Source of the DNA: Flavobacterium gelatinilyticum
GTDB lineage: Bacteria > Bacteroidota > Bacteroidia > Flavobacteriales > Flavobacteriaceae
Reading direction: 5' to 3'
Length of the DNA stretch: 64,000 nt
Assembly (NCBI RefSeq): GCF_027111295.1
Contig: NZ_CP114287.1
Span: 4,092,001-4,156,000 of the forward strand
In this document: in pieces, positions 1 through 8,400 of the stretch
Numbering within the stretch: position 1 is the first letter of the stretch
Layout of the letters: each line of letters starts with the position of its first letter
Position numbers and translations under genes: made by a program
Notes under the pieces: model-generated
Databases searched by the model: none
Seen by the model: the letters and a program-made list of their open reading frames with translations, nothing else
Told to the model about the DNA's origin: nothing

Positions 1-2
1 GA

Positions 3-1052
3 GATAAAATCACTGCCGATGTTGAGGTATTTGTTGCGGGTTTTGAAGTTTTAAAGCCTTATGCACACTCAATTGCAGTTGGAATTGTAGTTGTGGTTCT
101 TACTTTTTTCTCTTTGGTTTTAGGAGAATTACTTCCAAAACGTATCGGATTAAATTATCCTGAATCGATTGCCAAAATGGTAGCAATGCCAATGAAAGTT
201 ATTTCGATCATTACAGCGCCTTTTATCTGGTTATTGACTTCTTCGACAGATTTTTTACTGAACATTTTTCAGATAAAGCCGACTGCTGACGGAAAAGTGA
301 CCGAAGAAGAAATTAAAGCCATTATCAAAGAAGGAACAGAAGTTGGAGAAGTTCAGGAAATTGAGCAGGATATCGTGGAGCGTGTTTTTCATATTGGAGA
401 CAGAAAAGTAAGTTCTTTAATGACACACCGAAAGTCTGTAGACATGCTGCCGCTAAATGCAGATAAAACAAAAATTAAAGAATTGGTTGTTCAGGACCTG
501 CACGGCGTTTATCCGGTTTACAATGATAATTACGATGATATTGTTGGGGTTGTAACCCTAAAAAATATTTTTGCGCATATAGAAAATGACAATTTTGATT
601 TGTCTTCAATCATGTCAGATGCGCCTTATTTAATGGAACAGACTACGGCTTATAAAGCTTTGGAAAATTTCAAAAAAACAGGTATTCATTACGCTTTGGT
701 TTCAGACGAATACGGTGTTTTTCAGGGAATGATTACTTTGAATGACATTCTGGAAGCTTTGGTAGGTGATGCTGCTGAGTTTTATAAAGATGAATTTCAG
801 CTTGTAGAAAGAGAAGACGGTTCATGGCTTGTTGACGGACATTATTCGTTACACGATTTCTTAACTTATTTTGAACTGGACGAATTAACAAACGATTACG
901 AAGTAAACACCGTAAGCGGAATGATTATGACCGAACTTTCGCATATCCCAAAAGAAGGCGAAAAATTAGTTTGGCAAAAATTTGTTCTTGAAGTTGTCGA
1001 TATGGATGGCGTTAAGATTGATAAAGTTTTAGTAAAAGCTTTAAAAGAGTAG
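3..1052 (+). CDS. CNNM/CorC-type (HlyC family) membrane transporter, 5' end outside window
   Basis: The reading frame is open to the left edge, so the real start lies upstream and the GTG at 93 is only an internal codon. The visible part begins in the DUF21 membrane domain (hydrophobic stretch followed by GELLPKR, a family hallmark near the last membrane segment). Two CBS domains follow (around 95-225 counted from base 93), then a C-terminal CorC_HlyC domain. Family members are linked to Mg2+/Co2+ transport or resistance. The gliding protein GldE is a paralogue, but nothing visible here ties this gene to gliding. The substrate is unproven. Confidence 0.88.
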   Translation, partial: DKITADVEVFVAGFEVLKPYAHSIAVGIVVVVLTFFSLVLGELLPKRIGLNYPESIAKMVAMPMKVISIITAPFIWLLTSSTDFLLNIFQIKPTADGKVTEEEIKAIIKEGTEVGEVQEIEQDIVERVFHIGDRKVSSLMTHRKSVDMLPLNADKTKIKELVVQDLHGVYPVYNDNYDDIVGVVTLKNIFAHIENDNFDLSSIMSDAPYLMEQTTAYKALENFKKTGIHYALVSDEYGVFQGMITLNDILEALVGDAAEFYKDEFQLVEREDGSWLVDGHYSLHDFLTYFELDELTNDYEVNTVSGMIMTELSHIPKEGEKLVWQKFVLEVVDMDGVKIDKVLVKALKE

Positions 1053-1062
1053 AGAGAATTTT

Positions 1063-1125
1063 GTTTCATGTTTAAAGTTTCAAGTTATTGCGTTGTGCAG
1101 ACTTGGAACCTGAAACCTGAAACTT
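1063..1125. repeat. GTTTCA-type intergenic inverted repeat
   Basis: The gap before obg holds several copies of GTTTCA/TGAAAC arranged as an imperfect inverted repeat: one arm at 1063-1086, the opposite arm at about 1108-1125. A related element lies at 50864-50909 before another plus-strand gene. It has no T-tract and is not a good terminator. It looks like a small dispersed intergenic repeat. Confidence 0.5.
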
Positions 1126-1142
1126 TTAGATAAAAAAAAACA

Positions 1143-2144
1143 ATGACAGAAGGAAATTTTGTAGATTACGTTAAGATATATGTTTCATCCGGAAAAGGAG
1201 GAAAAGGTTCTACGCATTTACATAGAGAGAAATTTATTGAAAAAGGCGGTCCGGACGGAGGAGATGGAGGTCGCGGCGGACATGTGTATCTAGTGGGGAA
1301 TAAAGGACTCTGGACATTATTTCATTTAAAATTTGCCCGTCACGTAAAAGCGGGACACGGAGGTGACGGAGGTTCTGACAGAAGTACCGGTGCTGATGGA
1401 GAAGATAAAATTATCGAAGTGCCTCTAGGAACTGTTGTAAAAGACAAAGAAACCGGAGAAACACTTTTTGAAGTTACAGAACACGGAGAAAAAAAGATTC
1501 TGGCAAAAGGAGGAAAGGGAGGTTTAGGAAACTGGCATTTTAGAAGTTCGACAAACCAAACGCCTCGTTATGCACAGCCAGGTCTTCCTGGACTTGAAAT
1601 GGATGTGATTCTGGAACTTAAAGTTCTGGCAGATGTTGGACTCGTTGGTTTCCCGAATGCCGGAAAATCTACTTTATTGTCTGTATTAACATCAGCAAAA
1701 CCAAAAATTGCCGATTATCCGTTTACGACTTTAAAACCAAATTTAGGAATCGTAGCATACAGGGATTTCCAGTCTTTTGTAATTGCGGATATTCCTGGAA
1801 TTATTGAAGGTGCAGCCGAAGGGAAAGGTCTTGGACATTATTTCCTTCGCCATATTGAGCGTAACTCAACTTTGTTGTTTTTAATTCCTGTTGATACAGC
1901 TGATATTAAAGGAGAATACGATATTTTAGTTAATGAATTAACGAAATACAATCCGGAAATGCTGGATAAAGAGCGTCTGGTTGTTATTTCAAAATGCGAT
2001 ATGCTTGATGACGAATTAAAAGCAGAACTAAAAGCGGAGCTTGACGTAAGTTTTAAAGATGTTCCGTATATGTTTATTTCGTCTGTTGCCCAGCAAGGCC
2101 TGACAGATTTGAAAGACAGACTTTGGAAAATGCTTAATGAGTAA
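1143..2144 (+). CDS. obg: GTPase Obg/CgtA
   Basis: Obg is an essential GTPase that associates with the large ribosomal subunit and links ribosome assembly to the stringent response. The glycine-rich Obg fold fills about residues 8-165 (GKGGKGS and GGDGGRGG repeats). The G domain follows with P-loop GFPNAGKST, switch I TT motif, DIPGIIEGA and, for guanine specificity, SKCD, a variant of NKxD. At 333 residues it has the short form without a long C-terminal domain, usual for Bacteroidetes. It is followed by a strong terminator at 2165. Confidence 0.96.
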   Translation: MTEGNFVDYVKIYVSSGKGGKGSTHLHREKFIEKGGPDGGDGGRGGHVYLVGNKGLWTLFHLKFARHVKAGHGGDGGSDRSTGADGEDKIIEVPLGTVVKDKETGETLFEVTEHGEKKILAKGGKGGLGNWHFRSSTNQTPRYAQPGLPGLEMDVILELKVLADVGLVGFPNAGKSTLLSVLTSAKPKIADYPFTTLKPNLGIVAYRDFQSFVIADIPGIIEGAAEGKGLGHYFLRHIERNSTLLFLIPVDTADIKGEYDILVNELTKYNPEMLDKERLVVISKCDMLDDELKAELKAELDVSFKDVPYMFISSVAQQGLTDLKDRLWKMLNE

Positions 2145-2164
2145 AATTATTTGCTTTAAAATAT

Positions 2165-2197
2165 AAAACCCGACAATAACAAATTGTCGGGTTTTTT
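2165..2197 (+). terminator. Rho-independent terminator after obg
   Basis: A 12-13 bp stem (AAACCCGACAAT / ATTGTCGGGTTT) with a five-base loop is followed by six T. The minus strand also shows a short T run, so it may serve the convergent barrel gene as well. The stem shares AAACCCGACAA with the terminator at 5266. Confidence 0.9.
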
Positions 2198-2256
2198 ACT
2201 TTTTGCGCGAAAAAACAAAAAGTAACGGATTTACTTTTTAACTAAAATCCTAAAAA

Positions 2257-2787
2257 TTATAATCCAAAGTTTTTAGAAACTCCAATGCTTATTGATTTTC
2301 CAAAATTGAATCCGAAATTCTCTTTTCTTGGGGTAAAGTCCCCTTTCTGATTGTCATAATTTATTCCCCCGATAGAAAAGTTTAGACCAAATCCGTTTTT
2401 CATGTTAATAAACAAAGCAGGAGTAAAGCTGGCATACATTCCTTTTGCATTATCATATGAATCGTTTTGGTAACCTGCGCCTAAATCTCCGTATACAGAA
2501 AATAAATCAGATAAAGGAACGGCATAACGTACAAAACCGCCAATTTTGTAAGTGTCAGTTTTCTCGTATCCGCTAAGTTTCTCGCTTCTGATCGCAGCAT
2601 CAGCTCCGATAGTCCATCTGTCAGCAAACTGATACCCTACTTTTGGAGAGAACTCAAATGTTTCAAATTTAGAATCTCCTGTTTTTTCCAAAGAGTATCC
2701 AACATTACCACCTACTAAAAGTGAATTTTTTTGTGCGCTTGCAATTGTTGAAATAAGGATTGCAGCTGCAAATAATAATTTTTTCAT
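2257..2787 (-). CDS. outer-membrane beta-barrel protein (small porin-like)
   Basis: A small exported protein of 176 residues. The ATG at 2787 is preferred over the in-frame ATG at 2817, because it puts the signal peptide (MKKLLFAAAILISTIASAQ) at the N-terminus and because a -7 promoter element overlaps the upstream start. The mature part is made of alternating polar/hydrophobic strands with many Gly and aromatic residues and ends in FGL, as expected for an 8-stranded barrel of the OmpX/OmpW-like type. The function cannot be read from the sequence. It stands alone, convergent with obg. Confidence 0.8.
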   Translation of the reverse strand: MKKLLFAAAILISTIASAQKNSLLVGGNVGYSLEKTGDSKFETFEFSPKVGYQFADRWTIGADAAIRSEKLSGYEKTDTYKIGGFVRYAVPLSDLFSVYGDLGAGYQNDSYDNAKGMYASFTPALFINMKNGFGLNFSIGGINYDNQKGDFTPRKENFGFNFGKSISIGVSKNFGL

Positions 2788-2810
2788 GCTTATTTTTATT
2801 TTTAATTCTG

Positions 2811-2818
2811 CAAACATA
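2811..2818 (-). promoter_or_regulatory. -7 element TATGTTTG for the barrel gene
   Basis: On the minus strand the sequence reads TATGTTTG, an exact match to the Bacteroidetes TAnnTTTG -7 box, 23 bases before the ATG at 2787. No clear TTTG -33 box is seen at the right distance. Confidence 0.55.
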
Positions 2819-3100
2819 AAACAAATTAAATTGTAAGAAAAAGTCTTTTATTTTATTTTTTAAAAGAAAGTATATTTTTACAAATAAGATTGTGGTTTGA
2901 TTTTTAAATTTGGGAAAGGAAAAGCTTTTATTTGTTTTAGCTGCTTTTTCCTGATGTTTTTAAGATTTTATCTGCGATAACAATAAATTGAGAAATTCGC
3001 AAAATCAGCAATCTATTGGTTTATTATGTTTTGTTTTTGAATGGATAGACTGTTTTTTTTGCGAAAATGAGTTATATTCGCAGAACTTAAATAAAATAAC
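2819..3100. other. intergenic region between divergent genes
   Basis: About 280 AT-rich bases separate the barrel gene from the peptidase gene. A TATATTCG, one base off the -7 consensus, lies at 3073-3080, 20 bases before the peptidase ATG. No small ORF, RNA gene or repeat is apparent in the rest. Confidence 0.5.
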
Positions 3101-5245
3101 ATGAAAAAAATAGTTTTATTCTTGACTATGTGTCTCATGGCTTTTCCTGTAAGGGCTGATGAGGGAATGTGGTTCCTGATGTTTATCGAAAGATTAAATC
3201 ACAGGGATATGCAAAAAATGGGCTTACAATTAACAGCCGAAGAAATTTACAGTATTAACAATCATAGTTTAAAAGATGCGATTGTACAGTTTAATGGAGG
3301 CTGTACAGCTGAAATCGTTTCTAAAAACGGTTTGGTGTTAACCAATCACCATTGTGGTTATAATGCGATTGCAGAACTTTCGACTGCAGAGAAAAATTAT
3401 CTGAAAGATGGTTTTTGGGCAAAAGAAAAAAGTGCCGAAATGAAACCTAAATCTTTATACGTTCGTTTCTTTGTTCGTATGGATGATGTTTCTAAAAGAA
3501 TTTTATCAAAAGTAAATGATGCAATGACTGAAACTGAAAGAAATAAAATCATTCAGCAGGAAATTGCTTTGATCGAAAAAGAAAACAGCGAAAATGGAAA
3601 ATACACTGTTTCTGTTCGTCCTTTCTTTCAGGGAAATGAATATTACTATTTCGTTTACCAGGATTACACAGACGTTCGTTTAGTAGGAACACCGCCGGAA
3701 AGCGTTGGTAAATTTGGAGGAGATACAGATAACTGGGAATGGCCTCGCCAGACAGGAGATTTCTCTATGTTTAGAGTATATGCTGATAAAGACGGAAATC
3801 CAGCCGCTTACTCTAAAGACAATGTGCCTTTAAAACCAAAGCATTATTTGCCGGTAAGTTTAAAAGGGGTAAAAGAAAATGATTTTGCAATGATTTTAGG
3901 ATATCCGGGAAGAACAAACCGCTGGATGCCGGCAGGAGGAATTGAGCAGAATATTAAATTTGCTTATCCTGCATGGGTTGAAGGTGCTAAAACCGGAATG
4001 GATGTAATGAAAAAGTATATGGATAAAGATGCTACTGTTCGTTTACAGTACGCTTCTAAATATGCTTCGACTGCAAATTACTGGAAAAACCGTCAGGGTA
4101 TGATTGATGCTTTAACAAAAGCAGGAACAGTAGATACAAAAGCAGAGCAGGAAGATAAATTCTATGAGTGGGCAAGTAAACCGGCTAATAAAGAGAAATA
4201 CGAAAACGTAATTCCAACTATTAACGATTATTACAGAGAAACAAACTTAAAAGCGCGTCATGATAATTATTTAATGCAGCTTTTACGTACTTCAAGCTAC
4301 GCAACAGGTCCTGCTAATTTAGGAAATGCATTAATCGCATATTTCAATGAAAATGATGCTAAAAAAGCAGAAATGCTTCCTAAGATCAATTCAATGATCG
4401 AAAGTATTTACGGTGAATTCTATGAGCCGTTAGAAAAAGATATTTTAATTGCACAGTTAAACTTATATGCTGCAAAAGCTTCTGAATATGGTTTAGCAAC
4501 TCAAATTGCAGCTATGAAAGCGGCTAACAATGGTGATTTTACATCAGATGTTAATAAAGGTGCTGAAATGAGTTATTTTTCATCTAAAGAAAAAATTCAG
4601 GCATTTATGGCTAATCCAAAACCATTGGCAATTGTACATGATCCTTTGTATATTATTTCTAATGATTTATTGACTAAATACCGTACTAAAACAGACGATC
4701 AGTCAAAAGCAGATGATGGTTTTGCCATTGCTTACCGTAAATTAGTTGAAGGTTTAAGAGAATCAAAATTAAACGCAATTAAATATCCGGATGCCAACTC
4801 TACTTTAAGATTAACTTACGGAAAAGTACGCGCTTTACCTGCTGATCCTCGCAACGATGCTGCGATCAATAACTATACTACTATGGAAAGCATGGTGAAA
4901 AAGTATAAAGCAGGAGATCAGGAATTTGATTTGCCGTCTCGTTTATTAGAGTTGAACAAGAAAAAAGATTACGGACAATATGCTGATAAAGCAGGATATA
5001 TGCCGGTAAACTTTTTAACTGATAACGATATTACAGGAGGAAATTCTGGTTCACCGGTTCTTAATGGAAAAGGAGAATTAGTAGGAATTGCTTTTGATGG
5101 AAATATCGAAGCTATGGCCGGAGATGTTATTTTCGATTCTAATTTACAAAGAACTATTAACGTTGATATTCGTTATGTACTTTGGATTATCGATAAATAC
5201 GCGGGAGCTAAAAACATTATTGATGAATTGACGATTGTGAAATAA
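3101..5245 (+). CDS. S46 family dipeptidyl-peptidase, DPP7-like
   Basis: A serine peptidase that removes dipeptides from oligopeptide N-termini, probably periplasmic. A signal peptide ends near residue 19 (FPVRA-DEG). The trypsin-like catalytic residues can be placed at His84 (TNHHCGY), Asp220 (QTGDFSM) and Ser649 (GGNSGSP). The residue 18 after the serine is Gly667 (AFDGN). In characterised S46 enzymes Gly here goes with DPP7 (hydrophobic/broad P1) and Arg with DPP11 (Asp/Glu P1), so DPP7 type is inferred. The length of 714 residues fits the family. It is monocistronic, with a strong terminator at 5266. Confidence 0.93.
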   Translation: MKKIVLFLTMCLMAFPVRADEGMWFLMFIERLNHRDMQKMGLQLTAEEIYSINNHSLKDAIVQFNGGCTAEIVSKNGLVLTNHHCGYNAIAELSTAEKNYLKDGFWAKEKSAEMKPKSLYVRFFVRMDDVSKRILSKVNDAMTETERNKIIQQEIALIEKENSENGKYTVSVRPFFQGNEYYYFVYQDYTDVRLVGTPPESVGKFGGDTDNWEWPRQTGDFSMFRVYADKDGNPAAYSKDNVPLKPKHYLPVSLKGVKENDFAMILGYPGRTNRWMPAGGIEQNIKFAYPAWVEGAKTGMDVMKKYMDKDATVRLQYASKYASTANYWKNRQGMIDALTKAGTVDTKAEQEDKFYEWASKPANKEKYENVIPTINDYYRETNLKARHDNYLMQLLRTSSYATGPANLGNALIAYFNENDAKKAEMLPKINSMIESIYGEFYEPLEKDILIAQLNLYAAKASEYGLATQIAAMKAANNGDFTSDVNKGAEMSYFSSKEKIQAFMANPKPLAIVHDPLYIISNDLLTKYRTKTDDQSKADDGFAIAYRKLVEGLRESKLNAIKYPDANSTLRLTYGKVRALPADPRNDAAINNYTTMESMVKKYKAGDQEFDLPSRLLELNKKKDYGQYADKAGYMPVNFLTDNDITGGNSGSPVLNGKGELVGIAFDGNIEAMAGDVIFDSNLQRTINVDIRYVLWIIDKYAGAKNIIDELTIVK

Positions 5246-5265
5246 TCTCAATTTTTTATAAAATT

Positions 5266-5300
5266 AAACCCGACAAGTCCTGGAACTTGTCGGGTTTTTT
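5266..5300 (+). terminator. Rho-independent terminator after the S46 peptidase
   Basis: A 13 bp perfect stem (5266-5278 with 5285-5297) and a six-base loop are followed by T-rich sequence. The stem core AAACCCGACAA is identical to that of the terminator at 2165, while the loop differs. Confidence 0.9.
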
Positions 5301-5447
5301 ATTTTTTTCCGTCGCGAATTCACGTGTTTTTTCCATACGATTCCTGTGATGGTAAACTCTAAAGTAATTCAGGAATAATTTTGATAAGTCCGTAAATTAC
5401 TTCGTCAGTTCGCTGTCGCTTGGGTTGCGGTGGCATCTTTTTAAATT
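5301..5447. other. intergenic region with a GC-richer stretch
   Basis: Between the terminator and the stop codon of the macroglobulin gene lie about 150 bases. The stretch 5398-5436 (CGTCAGTTCGCTGTCGC and following) is clearly richer in G and C than its surroundings and encodes nothing obvious. No terminator for the minus-strand gene is evident. Confidence 0.4.
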
Positions 5448-8400
5448 TTAATCAACCGTAACTCTGATTCCTTTTGTGTGGCTTGCAAATTCCGGAGCGT
5501 ACATGCTTTGAATCGTTGTGATTCCGTTTGAGAATTCACCGCTGTTGTTTACACGAATGTCGTATTCGAGGATATAAGTTCCTTTTTTTATTCGATCAAA
5601 GAAGAAATGTGTTGCAGCATCTTTTGTACTCATATAATATCCTAATCCATCTTTGTATTTATATTCCGAAAGAACATTTACAGGTTCAAAACAAGAAGCC
5701 CGCATATCTTTTAAATGAATATATTCTACATCTTCTCTGGCGGTAATAATTAAACGGACAGTAACTAAATCCCCTGTTTTTAAATGATTTTTAGCCGTAA
5801 TTTTTTCCAATTGATTTCCTTCTAAAGTGTTTTTCTTTAAATACAATTCTTTGGAAAGATTTAACCCTGAACCCGAATCATTTTTTATTTTTTCCAAATC
5901 TTCAAAATACTGCCAGTACACACCGCCATAACCCGGAACTTTAGATTTGTTTTCAATTTTTATCGAAGCCATTTCTTTTTTGATTTCATCGGCTTTCCAA
6001 TTTAGTTTGATGTAACCGGTTTCAGCTTCTTTTTCGTTTTCGGATAATTTTTTGGTCATGATTTTTTCATCTCCCAATTTTATAATTGTATTATCTTTTA
6101 TAGAAAGCCAGCCGGTTCCCTGCATCAATAAGGCATAAACGGCCTCTGTGGTTGATTTTGTGGTAGGCCAGTTTTTGGTTTGTTTATTTTTTAATAACCA
6201 GACTTTCATTGCATCTACAGATTTTGTGTCGTTATTTATTTCGGCGAAAGCCTCAATTAGTAAAGCCTGAGTTTCTATAGGCGCCTGATACCAATACCAT
6301 CCGGCTTTGTTGGCAATCCAGTACATTCCCCAGTCTTCGTTGTTCGAAGAAGTTTCTTTTAAACTCTCAAGAATTTTTTTCGCACTGTCTTTTTCTCCAA
6401 AACGGTTTAAAGTCAATGCAGCCAGTCCTTTTTCATAGATAGAATAGTTGAGCCAGTCTTTTTTAGCCGTTTCAAGATATAGTTTCGTCGCTTTTTTTAG
6501 TGTATCAGAAAGCGGATATTTCTCTAAATAAAAACTTCTGGTATATAAATAATGAAGATCAGAATACGGATTGAACCAAATGAGCTTTTCTGATGCTTTT
6601 AAATCTCTGGTTCTTGCTTGATGATATTCTAAAAATTTACGGTCTATAAAGGGTATTCCGGTTTTAGCAATTTCTTCAATTTTGGAATTATTAGTGTTTT
6701 TGCTGAGTCTTTCCAAATGTCCTAAACCAGCCAGAATATGTCTGGTAATATATTCGCTTTCGTCGCTTCCGTCAAACCAGCTAAATCCGCCTGAAGGTTT
6801 TTGCTTTTGTTTTAATTTTTCAAAAATACTTTCCTGTGAAGATTTCATTTTTTCTAAATCAAATAAAAGAGATAGGTTCTTTTTCTTTTCGTCTTCATTT
6901 TGTGCATCCTGAATCCACGGAGTTTCGGCGAGAATAAGTGATTTTAGCTCTTCGTTTTCTTCAAGTTTAGAAGCTGGTTTTCCTTTTTTTCTCCACTCTT
7001 CAAAAACAGCTGCAATTTTAGGATTATTTGAAATGATTTCAGTAGCCAAAGCATTCGCATAAAATCTTGCAAAAGTCTGTTCGGCACATTCATGCTCGTA
7101 TTCCATTAAATAAGGAAGTGACTGAATTGCCAGCCAGGTTGGGTTAGATGTATATTCAAAAGTAAACAGATGGTTTCTTAAAGTTGTCGACGTATTGTTT
7201 TTTAAGTTCTCAAACGTATATTCTTTCGCTGAATTCTCACGAACCCAAACCGGAATACTTTCTGTTACGAGCATAGTATTGGTTAGAACAGGAATTATAC
7301 TTTCTTCTCCATCCGAAAAATTACCAGCTTTGGCTGCGATTTTATACTGAACGCCTTGTAAACCTTCGGGAATTGTGATTTTCCAGTTTGCGATTGTATT
7401 TCCGTACGCCGGAATTGTAAAGTTTTTAATATTTTGTGCGTTGAGCATTTTTGCATCAATTGGTTCCATAGTTACGGCATCAAAAAACTGCAGACTGGCG
7501 ATTCCGGTTTTTGCTTCAGCGGTAACATTTGAGATCTTGGCACTTATTACAATGGTATCTTTTTCTCTTAGGAAACGCGGTAAATTCGGCATAACCATTA
7601 TTTCTTTTTGGGTAATTACGCTTTTCTCCAGATAACCTGAAACAGCATCTTTATTATGCGCCAGTAAACGAAGTTTCCATGCAGTCAAGGATTCGGGAGA
7701 AGTAAAGTTGAAACTTACTTTTCCTTTAGCATCGGTTCTTAAATCAGGAAAAAAGAACGCGGTTTCAGAAAGGTTTTTTCTGGCTTTAACCTGGTTTAGT
7801 TCCTCGAGGGCATTTTTGGTTGTGATGATGATTACGCCATTTGATGCTTTTGATCCGTAAGAAGCTAAGAGGTTTTTATCTTTTACCACAGAGATGTCTA
7901 GTATGTCTTGTGTTTTTAGACTTTTAAAATCAGTTTGAGAGATTATTTTGCCGTCAAGAATAAATAAAGGAGAAGAGTCTCCTATATCGGCGGCACCTCT
8001 AATTTGAATTCCCGAGGCCATTCCGCTAACCATTTCTGCCATAGAGCTACTGCTGAAAACACCTTCGTCTTCTTCTCCTTCTTCTATCACCTGCGATTTT
8101 ATTGCAACTACTGATGCGGTCATAGATTTTTTTTTCTGTGTTCCGTAAGCTGTAACAACAACTTCTTGTAATTTACTTGTGTTTTCGATTAAGCTGATGT
8201 CAATTGTTTTTTTATTACCTACTTTGACAGACTCAGTGTCAAAAGCTAAGTATGAAAATATAAGTTCTTCTTTTGGAGCAGCTTCAATTTCATAATAACC
8301 GTCAAAATCACTGCTTGTCATTCTTTGAGTTCCTTTAACGGTAATTGAAACCCCTGGAAGACCTTCATTATTTTGATCTGTAATAATTCCCGAAATCATT

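Noticed and set aside
7375..7635. Plus-strand open frames inside the macroglobulin gene (also near 6682, 9383, 10006 and 10329)
   Set aside because: They are antisense shadows of a long, well-supported gene, with no promoter-like box or recognisable domain.
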